64,000 bases of DNA from NCBI RefSeq assembly GCF_000411975.1, contig NZ_ASXG01000109.1, positions 1 through 64,000 of the forward strand, given 5' to 3'. Positions 53,657-62,636 of this stretch are shown piece by piece. The first letter of the stretch is position 1; the number at the start of each line of letters is the position of its first letter. Below the pieces are notes generated by a model. The model was not told the DNA's origin. It made no database searches and saw only the letters and a program-made list of their open reading frames with translations. The position numbers were made by a program, and so were the translations under genes. This stretch comes from Amycolatopsis orientalis DSM 43388. Its GTDB lineage: Bacteria > Actinomycetota > Actinomycetes > Mycobacteriales > Pseudonocardiaceae.

Positions 53657-54607
53657 ATGCTCAAACACGTCCTGGAACTGCTCGAAATCCTCGACGACCC
53701 GGCGGTGACCGGGAAAGAGGTCGTCGCCTACCTCGACGCCGTCGCCGGCGCGGACGGCAGCGGCGCGGAGATCACGACGGTGCCCGGCCCGGCCGGGAAG
53801 ACCGACTTCGTCCGGGTGCGGGTGGCCGGAACGCGCGGCCGCACCGCGGGCGGCGACGCCCCCACGCTCGGCGTGGTGGGCCGCCTCGGCGGGGTCGGCG
53901 CCCGGCCGGAGGTGACCGGATTCGTGTCCGACGGGGACGGCGCCGCCGCCGCGCTCGCCGCCGCCGCCAAGCTGCTGTCGATGCGGGCCCGCGGGGACGT
54001 GCTGGCCGGCGACGTGCTGATCGGCACGCACATCTGCCCTGACGCGCCGACCCTGCCGCACGATCCGGTCCCGTTCATGAACTCGCCGGTCGACATCGCC
54101 ACGATGAACAGCTACGAGCTGTCCGACGAGATGGCCGCCGTGCTGTCGATCGACACCACCAAGGGCAACCGGGTGATCAACCACCGCGGGCTCGCGCTGT
54201 CGCCGACCGTGCGCAGCGGCTACATCCTGCGGGTCTCCGAGGGGCTCGGCGAGCTGCTGGAGGCGGTGACCGGCGCGCCGCTGGTGACCTACCCGATCAC
54301 CACGCAGGACATCACTCCCTACGGCAACGGCGTGTACCACCTGAACTCGATCCTCCAGCCGGCGACCGCGACCGACGCGCCGGTGGTCGGACTGGCCATC
54401 ACCTCGGCGGCGACGGTGGCGGGCTGCGCGACCGGGGCCAGCCACGAGACGGACATCGCGGCCGCCGCGCGCTACGCGGTCGAGGTCGCCAAGCAGTTCG
54501 GCGCGGGCGCGCTGCAGTTCCACGACGAGGCGGAATTCGCCGTCCTCCAGGCTCGCTACGGCTCGATGGCGCACCTGCAGACCCTGGGCACGGAGGTGGC
54601 CGGATGA
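53657..54607 (+). CDS. DUF1177-family protein
   Basis: A 316-residue protein of the DUF1177 family: LKHVLELLEILDDPAVTGKE, TLGVVGRLGGVGARPEVTGF, VSDGDGAAAALAAAAKLLSM, VLIGTHICPDAPTLPHDPVP, PVDIATMNSYELSDEMAAVL, SIDTTKGNRVINHRGLALSP, YPITTQDITPYGNGVYHLNS. It is rich in conserved His/Asp/Glu, suggesting a metal-dependent hydrolase-like fold, but no function is established. It starts a tight operon with an NCS1 permease, an M20 peptidase and an S51 peptidase, so it probably acts in breakdown of an imported amide or cyclic nitrogen compound. ATG 53657 follows GAGGAA. Confidence 0.85.
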   Translation: MLKHVLELLEILDDPAVTGKEVVAYLDAVAGADGSGAEITTVPGPAGKTDFVRVRVAGTRGRTAGGDAPTLGVVGRLGGVGARPEVTGFVSDGDGAAAALAAAAKLLSMRARGDVLAGDVLIGTHICPDAPTLPHDPVPFMNSPVDIATMNSYELSDEMAAVLSIDTTKGNRVINHRGLALSPTVRSGYILRVSEGLGELLEAVTGAPLVTYPITTQDITPYGNGVYHLNSILQPATATDAPVVGLAITSAATVAGCATGASHETDIAAAARYAVEVAKQFGAGALQFHDEAEFAVLQARYGSMAHLQTLGTEVAG

Positions 54608-55944
54608 ACACCGCGACCAAAACCGCGAAGCACGCCAAGAAGCGGATCGGCAACGACGACTACTCGCTCCGCCGCGTCCCCGACGAGGCCCGCTACGGGT
54701 TCGGTTCGATGCTGCTGCAGTGGCTCGCGCAGTCCGGTTCGCTGTCGCAGTTCGTGCTCGGCGCGACGCTCGGCGTGGGAATGCGGTTCTCCGACGCGTT
54801 CTGGGCGTTCACGCTCGGCGCGGTGATCCTGGAGGTGGTGATCTTCCTGATCGGCCTCGCCGGGCAGCGCGAGGGCCTCACGATGACCATGCTGACCCGG
54901 TTCACCGGCTTCGGCCGCAACGGGTCCGCGCTGGTGAGCCTGGTGATCGCGATCAGCCTGGTGGGCTGGTTCGGCGTGCAGAACGGCATCTTCGGCAAGA
55001 GCATGCACGCGCTCGTCGGCGGGCCGCCGTGGCTGTGGTGCGCGGTGTCCGGCGTGGTCTTGACCCTGCTGGTGATCTACGGCTTCAAGTACATGATGTG
55101 GCTGGCGAAGATCGCGGTGCCGCTGTTCTTCGGGCTGGTCGCGTGGAGCGTCATCTCGACGCTGTCGGACCATTCGGTGGGCGCGCTGGTTTCGGCCGCG
55201 CCGACCGCGACGGCGATCTCCATCCCGGCCGCGGCGACGATCATCGCGGGCGGCTACATGACCGGAGCCGTGGTCGCCCCGGACATGACCCGGTTCAACC
55301 GCAAGGGCTGGCACGTCCTGCTGCAGAGTTCCGCGTCGATCGTGCTGTCCGAGTACATCGTCGGGATGACCGGCGTGCTGCTCGGGCACCTGGTCGGCAG
55401 TTCCGACGTCACGCACATCGTGTTGTCCACGTCCGGTTTCGTCGGGCTGATCGTGGTGGTGCTGGCGACCGCGAAGATCAACGACTGGAACCTGTACGGC
55501 TCCTCGCTGGGCGTGGTGAACTTCGTGCGGACCGTGTTCGGCCGCCCGCTGCACCGCGGCGTCGTCACCCTGGTGATCGGCATCGCCGGGACGGTGCTGT
55601 CCGCGATCGGGTTCCTGCAGCACTTCACCGCGTTCCTGTCGGTGCTGGGCGTCGCGATCCCGCCGGTGGGCGGGATCATCGTGGCCGAGTACTTCCTGGT
55701 GCGCCGGCTTTCCACGCCGCTGCGGGAGACCCGCGCCGCCGGCCGCGTCCCGGCGACGATGCCGGTGTGGGTGCCCGCGACGCTCGCGGTGTGGGCCGTG
55801 GCGTTCTGCGTCGGCAAGTTCGTGCACTGGGGAATTCCCGCGCTGAACTCGCTGCTCACCGCCGCGATCCTGTACACGGTGCTGGGCCGCGCCGGGCTGA
55901 TCCGCCCGGTGGGCTCGGTGGACCTGGAGGAGGTGGCTCGGTGA
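54604..55944 (+). CDS. NCS1-family permease (cytosine permease-like, CodB type)
   Basis: A 446-residue membrane protein with about 12 helices. The N-terminal segment GFGSMLLQWLAQSGSLSQFV, then LTRFTGFGRNGSALVSLVIA, GWFGVQNGIFGKSMHAL, IIAGGYMTGAVVAPDMTRFN and GGIIVAEYFLVRRL are typical of CodB-like NCS1 carriers, which import nucleobases, hydantoins, allantoin or related rings. The ATG overlaps the DUF1177 stop by four bases and its own stop overlaps the M20 gene, so the genes are coupled. The substrate is unknown. Confidence 0.88.
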   Translation: MNTATKTAKHAKKRIGNDDYSLRRVPDEARYGFGSMLLQWLAQSGSLSQFVLGATLGVGMRFSDAFWAFTLGAVILEVVIFLIGLAGQREGLTMTMLTRFTGFGRNGSALVSLVIAISLVGWFGVQNGIFGKSMHALVGGPPWLWCAVSGVVLTLLVIYGFKYMMWLAKIAVPLFFGLVAWSVISTLSDHSVGALVSAAPTATAISIPAAATIIAGGYMTGAVVAPDMTRFNRKGWHVLLQSSASIVLSEYIVGMTGVLLGHLVGSSDVTHIVLSTSGFVGLIVVVLATAKINDWNLYGSSLGVVNFVRTVFGRPLHRGVVTLVIGIAGTVLSAIGFLQHFTAFLSVLGVAIPPVGGIIVAEYFLVRRLSTPLRETRAAGRVPATMPVWVPATLAVWAVAFCVGKFVHWGIPALNSLLTAAILYTVLGRAGLIRPVGSVDLEEVAR

Positions 55945-57230
55945 CCAGCGCACAGGACGAGGTGGTCGACCTCTGCCGGGACCTGATCCGGATCGACACG
56001 TCCAATCCGGGCGCGACCGAGCGGCCCGCCGCCGAGTACGTCGCGGAGAAACTCTCCGCCGCCGGGCTGGAACCGACACTCGTGGAAAGCGCGCCGGGCC
56101 GGGCCAGCGTGTTCGCCCGAGTGTCCGGAGTGGACTCTTCGCGGCCCGCGCTGCTCCTGCACGGGCATCTGGACGTGGTGCCGGCGGACGCCGACGAGTG
56201 GAGCGTCCCGCCGTTCTCCGGCGAAATCGCCGACGGCCTGCTGTGGGGCCGCGGCGCGATCGACATGAAGGACTTCGACGCGGCGATCCTCGCGCTGGCA
56301 AGGCAATTCGGCCGCACCGGCGAGAAACCGCCGCGGGACGTCGTGTTCGGCTTCCTCGCCGACGAGGAGGGCGGCGGGAAGTTCGGCTCGCACTGGCTGG
56401 CCGAGAACCGCCCGGACCTGTTCGACGGCGTGGGGGAGGCGATCACCGAGGGCGGCGGGGTGTCGTTCGACCTCGGCAACGGCAGCCGGCTGTACCCGAT
56501 CGAATGCGCGCAGCGCGGGCAGGCGTGGCTGCGGCTGACCGCCACCGGCCGCGCCGGGCACGGCTCCTCGCCGAACGACGAGAACGCCGTCACCGACCTC
56601 GCCGAATCGCTGGCCCGGATCGGGCGGCACCGGTTCCCGGTCCGGCTGATCGAACCGGTGCGGGCGCTGCTGGAACGCGCGGCGGAACTGCTCGGCGTCC
56701 CGTTCGATCCGTCCGATGTGGACGGCAGCCTGGCGCGGATGGGCCCGGTGGCCGATCTGGTGAACGTGATCCTGCGCAATTCGGCGAACCCGACCATGAT
56801 TTCCGGCGGGTACCAGGTCAACGTCATCCCCGGCCGGGCCACCGCCGCGGTGGACGGCCGGTTCCTGCCCGGGTACGAGCAGGAGCTGCTGGACACGATC
56901 GACGAGCTGCTGCTGCCGTCGGTGCGCCGCGAGTTCATCCACCGGGACATCGCGATGGAAAGCGGGTTCGACGGTCCGCTGGTGGACGCCATGTGCGCGG
57001 CCGTCACCGCGGAAGATCCGGACGGCCACCCCACGCCGTACTGCAACGCCGGCGGCACCGACAACAAGGCGCTCTCCGCGCTCGGCATCCGCGGCTTCGG
57101 GTTCAAGGCACTCCGCGTCCCGCCGGACCTGCCGTACAACCGGCTGTTCCACGGCGTCGACGAACGGGTGCCGCTGGAATCGCTGCGGTTCTCCGTCCGG
57201 GTCCTCGGCCGGCTGCTGCGGACTTGCTGA
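55941..57230 (+). CDS. M20-family metallopeptidase/amidohydrolase
   Basis: A 429-residue di-zinc enzyme. Metal ligands are read in LLLHGHLDVVPADADEW (His, Asp), WGRGAIDMKDFDAAILA (bridging Asp), GFLADEEGGGKFG (catalytic Glu-Glu) and the last His in RLFHGVDERVPLESL. The lid-domain segment is LTATGRAGHGSSPNDENAV. Such enzymes remove acyl groups from amino acids or cleave dipeptides or carbamoyl compounds. The GTG start overlaps the permease stop (GTGA). Together with the S51 peptidase next door it suggests stepwise cleavage of an acylated or peptide-like product. Confidence 0.88.
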   Translation: MTSAQDEVVDLCRDLIRIDTSNPGATERPAAEYVAEKLSAAGLEPTLVESAPGRASVFARVSGVDSSRPALLLHGHLDVVPADADEWSVPPFSGEIADGLLWGRGAIDMKDFDAAILALARQFGRTGEKPPRDVVFGFLADEEGGGKFGSHWLAENRPDLFDGVGEAITEGGGVSFDLGNGSRLYPIECAQRGQAWLRLTATGRAGHGSSPNDENAVTDLAESLARIGRHRFPVRLIEPVRALLERAAELLGVPFDPSDVDGSLARMGPVADLVNVILRNSANPTMISGGYQVNVIPGRATAAVDGRFLPGYEQELLDTIDELLLPSVRREFIHRDIAMESGFDGPLVDAMCAAVTAEDPDGHPTPYCNAGGTDNKALSALGIRGFGFKALRVPPDLPYNRLFHGVDERVPLESLRFSVRVLGRLLRTC

Positions 57231-57258
57231 ACAATGGCGGGGAACCAAGGAGAATCGC

Positions 57259-57993
57259 GTGACTGACTTGCTGTTGCTGTCCAATTCGACCAACCACGGC
57301 CGCGGCCCGCTGGAGCACGCGCGGGACGCGGTGGCCGAGGTGCTCGACGGGCGTACCGAACTGCTGTTCGTGCCGTTCGCGCTGGCCGACCACGACGGCT
57401 ACACCGAGCGCATCGCCGCCGCCGTCGAGCCGCTCGGCGTGCGGGTGCGCGGGCTGCACGCCGCGGCCGACCCGGCCGCCGCCGTGCGCTCGGCCCCGGC
57501 GGTGTTCACCGGCGGCGGCAACACTTTCCGCCTGCTGGCCGAGCTGTACCGCCGCGAGCTGCTGGAACCGTTGCGGGAGCGGGTGTCGGAGGGGATGCCC
57601 TACCTCGGGGCCAGCGCGGGAACGAACATCGCCGGGCCGACGGTGCGCACCACCAACGACATGCCGATCGTGGAGCCGCCCAGCTTGTCCGCGCTGGGCC
57701 TGGTGCCGTTCCAGCTCAACCCGCACTACGTCGATCCCGATCCGGCCAGCACGCACATGGGCGAAACCCGGGAGAAACGGCTCGCGGAATTCCACGAGTG
57801 CAACGACATTCCGGTGCTCGGCCTGCGCGAGGGCACCTGGCTGCGGGTGCGCGGCGACTGGGCGGAACTGGCCGGGGTGTCCACGAGCGGCGGTGCGCCC
57901 GGGCGGCTGTTCCGGCGGGGCATGCCGGGCGAGGACGTCTCCGGCGACGTCAGCGAACTGCTCGCTCCGGCGCGCGAACCGGTGTGGGGCTGA
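57259..57993 (+). CDS. S51-family peptidase (dipeptidase E / cyanophycinase-like)
   Basis: A 244-residue serine peptidase of the PepE family. The nucleophile serine is in YLGASAGTNIAGPTVRTTND. Other family segments are LLLLSNSTNHGRGPLEHARD, PAVFTGGGNTFRLLAELYRR, PFQLNPHYVDPDPASTHMGE (His) and VLGLREGTWLRVRG. Dipeptidase E cuts Asp-Xaa dipeptides. The GTG start follows AAGGAG, 28 bases after the M20 gene. It ends the operon before a strong terminator. Confidence 0.9.
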   Translation: MTDLLLLSNSTNHGRGPLEHARDAVAEVLDGRTELLFVPFALADHDGYTERIAAAVEPLGVRVRGLHAAADPAAAVRSAPAVFTGGGNTFRLLAELYRRELLEPLRERVSEGMPYLGASAGTNIAGPTVRTTNDMPIVEPPSLSALGLVPFQLNPHYVDPDPASTHMGETREKRLAEFHECNDIPVLGLREGTWLRVRGDWAELAGVSTSGGAPGRLFRRGMPGEDVSGDVSELLAPAREPVWG

Positions 57994-58019
57994 CGCGCCG
58001 CGGCTTCTGCCGGGTGCCG

Positions 58020-58063
58020 ACGGGGAAGGGCCGGGGCCTGCGGGCTCGGCCCTTCCCCGTTTT
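58020..58063 (+). terminator. Rho-independent terminator of the DUF1177-peptidase operon
   Basis: Perfect 14-base arms ACGGGGAAGGGCCG (58020-58033) and its complement (58047-58060), a GC-rich loop and a T-run (TTT) straight after. It lies 27 bases after the S51 stop. Confidence 0.85.
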
Positions 58064-58093
58064 CGCGTCCGGGGCGGAGCCTGCCCGGATAGC

Positions 58094-58124
58094 TTGACAC
58101 AAGCATCTTAGGACAAAGATACTT
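58094..58124 (+). promoter_or_regulatory. MFS promoter with a MarR operator inside it
   Basis: TTGACA at 58094-58099 and GATACT at 58118-58123 with an 18-base spacer. AAGCATCTT (58101-58109) and AAGATACTT (58116-58124) form an 8-of-9 inverted repeat around AGGACA, the ATCTT...AAGAT pattern usual for MarR proteins. It fills the space between the -35 and -10 boxes. Confidence 0.65.
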
Positions 58125-58219
58125 CCCGGCGACCCCGCCGGCCGAGGCGGCCGGTCCGGCGCGGCGGGTCCGCGCGGTCCCGGCCGCCTCGCGATGGTCC
58201 GGCCCGGAAAGGAACCGCG

Positions 58220-59500
58220 GTGACTGTGCTGAGGGAAGGCCGGCGACCCGGCGCGCCGCTGACCGCGTGGCTGGGCGTGCTGGCGCTGCTGGCCGTCGTG
58301 GCGATCTCCTACATCGACCGGGTCAACGTCTCCGTGCTGATCACCGATCCGGCCTTCACCCAGCACTTCGGCATCAAGGGCAACCGGGCCGCGCAAGGCG
58401 CCCTGATGACGCTCTTCCTGGCCGGCTACGGCATCGCGGCGATGCTGATCACGCCGTGGTACGAAGCGGTTTTCGGGGTGCGGCGCGGACTGCTCGTCAG
58501 CCTGGGGTGCTGGGCGCTGTTCACGCTCGTGTCCCCGTACGCCGGGAGCGCGATGCTGCTGCTTACGCTGCGGTTCCTGCTCGGGGCCAGCGAGGGGCCG
58601 CTGTTCTCGCTGAAGACCATGTACGTCAAGGACAATTTCGCCGAAGGCGCGTGGGGCAAGCCGAACGCGGTCAGCTCGATGGGCGTTTCCCTGGGCACCG
58701 CACTGGGCATCCCGGTGATCACCTTCGCCCTCGTGCACTTCGGCTGGCACGGTTCGTTCCTGCTGCTCGCGGCACTCAACCTGGTGGTCGGGCTGCCGCT
58801 GGTCGCCCTGTTCGTCCGAGCCTCGCGGCACCGGACGGCCGTGCGGCAGCCCGCGTTGCGGCGGTTCGCCGGGGCGCTGCGCACGCCCAAGCTCGGCTGG
58901 ATCCTGCTGATCGAGGTGGCCACGCTCGGCTATCTGTGGGGGAGCACCTCGTGGCTTCCGTCGTATTTGCTGCAGGCGCGGCATTTCTCGCTGGCGCAGA
59001 TGAGCGCGCTGTCGGCGCTGCCGTTCGTGGTCAGCCTCGGGTCCGGGTTCCTCGGCGGATACCTCATCGACCGGCTGCCTGCCCGCCGCGCGCCGCTCGT
59101 GCTGGTGATCGGCAGCATCGGCACCGCGCTGTGCGCGACGACTACCACCTTCGCCGATTCGCGCTGGCTCGCGGCGGCGGCCCTGATCCTCGCCAACGCG
59201 TTCTGGGGCCTGCAGGGACCGGCGATCCCGACGCTGGTGCAGCAATACGCACCGGCGGGCGCCGTCGGCAGCGCCTACGGCCTGGTCAACGGGGTCGGCA
59301 ACCTGGTGTCGGCGCTGCTTCCCACGTTGATGGGCGTGGCGATCGCGGCGGGCGGAGACCACGGATTCGCCGCCGGGTACGCCCTGCTCGCCGCGACCCA
59401 GCTGCTGACGCTGCTCGGTGCGGTCGTGCTGCTGTGCGGCCGGGCTCCGGCCCGCAAGGAAACCACCGCAGCCGATCAGCCCGCGGTGCAATCCCCTTAG
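58220..59500 (+). CDS. MFS transporter, anion:cation symporter (ACS) type
   Basis: A 426-residue membrane protein of about 12 helices. The ACS hallmark ISYIDRVNVSVLITDPAF is in the first helix region. GASEGPLFSLKTMYVKDNF follows helix 4, and GAVGSAYGLVNGVGNLVSAL lies late. ACS carriers move organic anions such as glucarate, galactonate, phthalate or 4-hydroxyphenylacetate. The start is GTG 58220, preceded by GGAAAGGA. It is followed by a MarR gene whose probable operator lies in the promoter of this gene. Confidence 0.85.
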   Translation: MTVLREGRRPGAPLTAWLGVLALLAVVAISYIDRVNVSVLITDPAFTQHFGIKGNRAAQGALMTLFLAGYGIAAMLITPWYEAVFGVRRGLLVSLGCWALFTLVSPYAGSAMLLLTLRFLLGASEGPLFSLKTMYVKDNFAEGAWGKPNAVSSMGVSLGTALGIPVITFALVHFGWHGSFLLLAALNLVVGLPLVALFVRASRHRTAVRQPALRRFAGALRTPKLGWILLIEVATLGYLWGSTSWLPSYLLQARHFSLAQMSALSALPFVVSLGSGFLGGYLIDRLPARRAPLVLVIGSIGTALCATTTTFADSRWLAAAALILANAFWGLQGPAIPTLVQQYAPAGAVGSAYGLVNGVGNLVSALLPTLMGVAIAAGGDHGFAAGYALLAATQLLTLLGAVVLLCGRAPARKETTAADQPAVQSP

Positions 59501-59553
59501 GACGGACCCGGATAGGCTCCGTGCGCATGTCGCGGAACAAGGAGCCGATCACG

Positions 59554-60051
59554 ATGGACCCGGTCGACCAGGTGGTCGCGGACTGGGCCCGGCAGCGTCC
59601 GGACCTGGACGCCTCGCCGATCGCGATCTTCGGCCGGATCCGCCGGATCGCCGACCTCGCCGCGGGCGGCCTCCGCGGGTACCTGGCCCCGTACGGCCTG
59701 ACCCCGGGCGAGTTCGACCTCCTGTGCAACCTGCGCCGGGCCGGCCGCCCCTACCGCAAGACGCCGTCGGAACTGGCGGCCTCCGCGCTCGTCACCTCCG
59801 GCGCGCTCACCGGGCGGCTGGACGCGCTCGAACGCGCCGGGCTGATCCGCCGCCGCGACCACCGGGCCGACCGCAGGGTCAGCTACGCCGAACTGACCGC
59901 GGCCGGCCGCAAGCTCATCGACCAAGTCCTCGAGGGACACCTCGCCCGGGAACAATCGCTCCTCGCCGGTCTGGACGAAGCCGGCCGCAAGGACATCGAA
60001 CGGGCACTCGCCCTGCTGGAACATGCGATCCGGGAAGCCGGTCCGAGGTGA
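59554..60051 (+). CDS. MarR-family regulator
   Basis: A 165-residue repressor with the winged HTH GLTPGEFDLLCNLRRAG, KTPSELAASALVTSGALTGR, LDALERAGLIRRRDHRADRR and a helical dimer part on each side. It ends the two-gene unit with the ACS transporter and probably represses the promoter at 58094. I chose ATG 59554, nine bases after AAGGAG; an ATG at 59527 is in frame but has no site. Confidence 0.88.
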   Translation: MDPVDQVVADWARQRPDLDASPIAIFGRIRRIADLAAGGLRGYLAPYGLTPGEFDLLCNLRRAGRPYRKTPSELAASALVTSGALTGRLDALERAGLIRRRDHRADRRVSYAELTAAGRKLIDQVLEGHLAREQSLLAGLDEAGRKDIERALALLEHAIREAGPR

Positions 60052-60096
60052 AGGGAGTTCCGGAGGCGGGGTTCTCCCGCTGACGGAAGCGGACGG

Positions 60097-60741
60097 TCAG
60101 GCCGCCGAGTTCGCGGTGGGCGCCTCGATGCCGTGCGCGGCCACGACCTCGGCGCTGCCGTCGGCCAGCCGGTAGCGGAGGCCGACGACGGCGGCGCGGC
60201 CCTCGGCGACGCGGTCGGCGAGCACGCGGGAGCGGTCGAGCAGCAGGTCGACGGTGTGCTTGACGTGCTCGGCGAGGATTTCGTGCGGCTCGGTCCGGCC
60301 CGCGGCCCGGGCGGCGAGGACGCTGGGGGTGACCTTTTCGACGACGTCGCGGACGTAGCCGACCGGTGCGAGCCCGTCTTCGAGGGCGGCGGTGGCCGCG
60401 CCGACGGCGCCGCAGGAGTCGTGGCCGAGGACGACGACGAGGGGGCAGTTGAGCAGGTCGACGCCGTATTCGATGCTGCCCAGCACTTCGCCGCCGATGA
60501 CCTGGCCCGCGGTGCGCACGACGAAGAGGTCGCCGAGGCCGCGGTCGAAGATGATCTCGGCGGCGAGGCGGGAGTCGGCGCAGCCGAACAGGACCGCGAA
60601 CGGGTGCTGGTTCGGCGCGATGGCGGCGCGGCGGGCGGCGTCCTGGTTGGGGTGTTCCGGGGCGCCGGTGACGAAGCGCTGGTTGCCCGCCATGAGCAGG
60701 TCGAACGCTTCCTGGGGGGTCGTCGGTGTCGTGTCGGCCAT
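60097..60741 (-). CDS. Beta-class carbonic anhydrase
   Basis: A 214-residue zinc enzyme interconverting CO2 and bicarbonate. Zinc ligands are C in VLFGCADSRLAAEIIFD (with the Asp-Arg dyad), and H and C in VVLGHDSCGAVGAA. Other marks are GLGDLFVVRTAGQV and GSIEYGVDLL. The length is normal for the family. It stands alone after a MarR gene on the other strand. Confidence 0.93.
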   Translation of the reverse strand: MADTTPTTPQEAFDLLMAGNQRFVTGAPEHPNQDAARRAAIAPNQHPFAVLFGCADSRLAAEIIFDRGLGDLFVVRTAGQVIGGEVLGSIEYGVDLLNCPLVVVLGHDSCGAVGAATAALEDGLAPVGYVRDVVEKVTPSVLAARAAGRTEPHEILAEHVKHTVDLLLDRSRVLADRVAEGRAAVVGLRYRLADGSAEVVAAHGIEAPTANSAA

Positions 60742-60824
60742 GGGCTCAAGCGTAAGCCGCTCCGGGCGGCGATGGGTGTTGCCATCGTCTCGCCCGGAGC
60801 GGGTTTCAACCGGTCGTGACCGGG

Positions 60825-60989
60825 TCAGCGGCCCCGGCCGAGCGCCGCCCGCTTCACGAAGCCGACCGCGGCGGTCGCCAGGAAGAGGACCGCGCCGACG
60901 ATGACGAGCCAGAACAGGCCTTTGATCACCACCCCGAGCACGATGCACACCAGCCAAATCACCAGAAGCAGACCGAGCAGCGCCAGCAT
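60825..60989 (-). CDS. 54-residue hydrophobic membrane protein
   Basis: Nearly all hydrophobic: LALLGLLLVIWLVCIVLGVV and GLFWLVIVGAVLFLATAAVG, with a short basic end (VKRAALGRGR). It forms two helices. Similar small hydrophobic proteins are common in actinomycetes, often stress-induced; the function is unknown. ATG 60989 follows a good AGGAGG. A SigB-like promoter stands just upstream. Confidence 0.7.
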   Translation of the reverse strand: MLALLGLLLVIWLVCIVLGVVIKGLFWLVIVGAVLFLATAAVGFVKRAALGRGR

Positions 60990-61577
60990 GGAGTCCTCCT
61001 GACCGTGAAACTTGCGGTTGCCCGAGGAATACCCCCGCGAGGAGGGGCTAAGCGGTCCGGTCGGCACCGGATCGATGACGATCCCGCTGCCGGCGACCTT
61101 GACCGGCGAGGCGCCGGGCAGGTTTCGTGCTGGCTCGCGCCACCGCGCAGCGCGCTCATTCGGTCCGCCTCCTGCCTTCGCCGCCGCGATCGCGCCGCCA
61201 CGGCGGGTGGGTCGGCGGGCGGTCGCTCCACGCCCGAGGCCGCGCCGTGGGTCACTTGGGCAGCCGCCGCCCTCTTGTCCACCATCGCTTCGGCCTCGGA
61301 CGAGGGCCGTCCGGCAGATCTCAAGCGACACCGCCCTGCCGCGGTCGGCGGGACCGCGAACACGGCCACTGGCCGAAAGAGCCGGGTTGTCCGAACGCCG
61401 CAATCCGGCGCGTCGAGACCGGGCGGCTCCGCGCACATCCGATCCGGGCAGCGCGGGGCGGACGCGCTCAGCCTGGAGCCCGGTCAGCGCGCGGACCGCC
61501 GGGCGGCAGTCGCCGCGGCGGGCAACGATCTGGACCCGCTGCCGTCAGCCCGCGCCGGACCGGCAGCGCGGCGACAG
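60990..61577. other. Intergenic stretch with no recognisable gene
   Basis: About 590 bases between the small hydrophobic protein gene and the convergent M20 gene end. Open frames on both strands translate to Arg/Pro/Ala-rich chains with no motif. Apart from the promoter at 61029-61053 I see no RNA gene or repeat. Confidence 0.4.
61029..61053 (-). promoter_or_regulatory. SigB-like promoter of the small hydrophobic protein
   Basis: Reading on the minus strand: GCTT at 61053-61050, 15 bases, then GGGTAT at 61034-61029. This approaches the actinobacterial general-stress pattern GTTT-N14/16-GGGTAT, about 40 bases upstream of the start codon. Confidence 0.4.
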
Positions 61578-62636
61578 TCAGCGCGCGGCGGACAGCACCA
61601 GTTCGCGGTAGTTGCGCACCGCCTCTCGCCAGGATTCCAGTTCCAGTTTCTCGTTCGCCGCGTGCATTTCCCGCGGATCTCCGGGGCCCCAGATCACGAT
61701 CGGGGCTCCGGCCACCGAACCGGCCAGTGCCGAGGCGTCGGTGAAATAGGCGGCGGCGGGCGCGGCGTCCTGGCCCGCGAGCGCCGCCGGCAGCCGCGGG
61801 GTTCGGACAGCGGGCAGGTCGAGCTCCACCTCCGCGCTGATCGCCGGATCGAGCGACCGAGCCCAGGCGATCGCGGGCGCGCCACCGTCCACAGTGCGGA
61901 CATCCAGCGTCAGAACCGCTGACGCCGGAACGATATTCGTCGCGGTCCCGCCTTGGAAGGTGCCGACGTTGACGGTTTCCTCGCCCAGATAGTCCTCAGT
62001 GGACAACGGGAGCGAGCCGAGCGAGCCGAGCGCGCGGTCGGCGAGCACCTGGATCGCGTTGCGCCCGAGATGCGGCGTGGACCCGTGCGCGGCCTTCCCC
62101 GTCGCGGTGAGACGCAGCCACGTGGCCCCGCGATGCCCGAGCGAGACGCGGTTCTGCGTCGCTTCCGGCACCACGACGATCCGTGGGGTCAGCTCCAGCG
62201 AGGGCGCCGCCTCGGCCGCACCCCGGCAGCCGATTTCTTCGTCGCTGGTGAGGAGGACCTGGGCGTCCGCGCCGGCTTCCGCGGCGTTGCGCAACGCTGC
62301 CAAGGCGGCGACCAGTCCGCCCTTCATGTCGACGCTGCCGCGGCCGTGCAGGAACTTCTCGTCGACGTCCGCGGAGAACGGGGGCCGCTCCCACAGGTCG
62401 GGGGAGCCGACCGGGACGGTGTCGAGGTGGCACACGAACAGCGCACCGTTTCTCGAACCGCTGCCGAGCAGTACCCACGGCCGGCCCGCGGTGGAGCGCT
62501 GCAGCACGCGGACGCCCGCGGTGCCGGTGGCGTAGGAGACGGCCAGCTCCAGTGCCGCGGCCTGTGCGGCGTTGTCGCCGGAGGTGGTGTCCTGGCGCAC
62601 CAGGGCGCGCAGCAGGTCGAGGGCTTCGCCGGTCAT
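61578..62636 (-). CDS. M20-family amino-acid deacylase (ArgE/DapE type)
   Basis: A 352-residue di-zinc enzyme. Ligands are in LFVCHLDTVPVGSPDLWE (His, Asp), LHGRGSVDMKGGLVAALAAL (bridging Asp), LLTSDEEIGCRGAAE (Glu-Glu) and the late His in GDPREMHAANEKLELESW. The lid segment is LTATGKAAHGSTPHLGRNAI. It would deacylate an N-acyl amino acid. The ATG overlaps the LacI stop by four bases (ATGA), so it is co-expressed with that regulator. Confidence 0.88.
   Translation of the reverse strand: MTGEALDLLRALVRQDTTSGDNAAQAAALELAVSYATGTAGVRVLQRSTAGRPWVLLGSGSRNGALFVCHLDTVPVGSPDLWERPPFSADVDEKFLHGRGSVDMKGGLVAALAALRNAAEAGADAQVLLTSDEEIGCRGAAEAAPSLELTPRIVVVPEATQNRVSLGHRGATWLRLTATGKAAHGSTPHLGRNAIQVLADRALGSLGSLPLSTEDYLGEETVNVGTFQGGTATNIVPASAVLTLDVRTVDGGAPAIAWARSLDPAISAEVELDLPAVRTPRLPAALAGQDAAPAAAYFTDASALAGSVAGAPIVIWGPGDPREMHAANEKLELESWREAVRNYRELVLSAAR

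Noticed and set aside
61012-61922. Plus-strand open frames in the gap before and over the M20 gene
   Set aside because: Arg/Pro-rich, without motifs or ribosome sites; partly antisense to the M20 gene.
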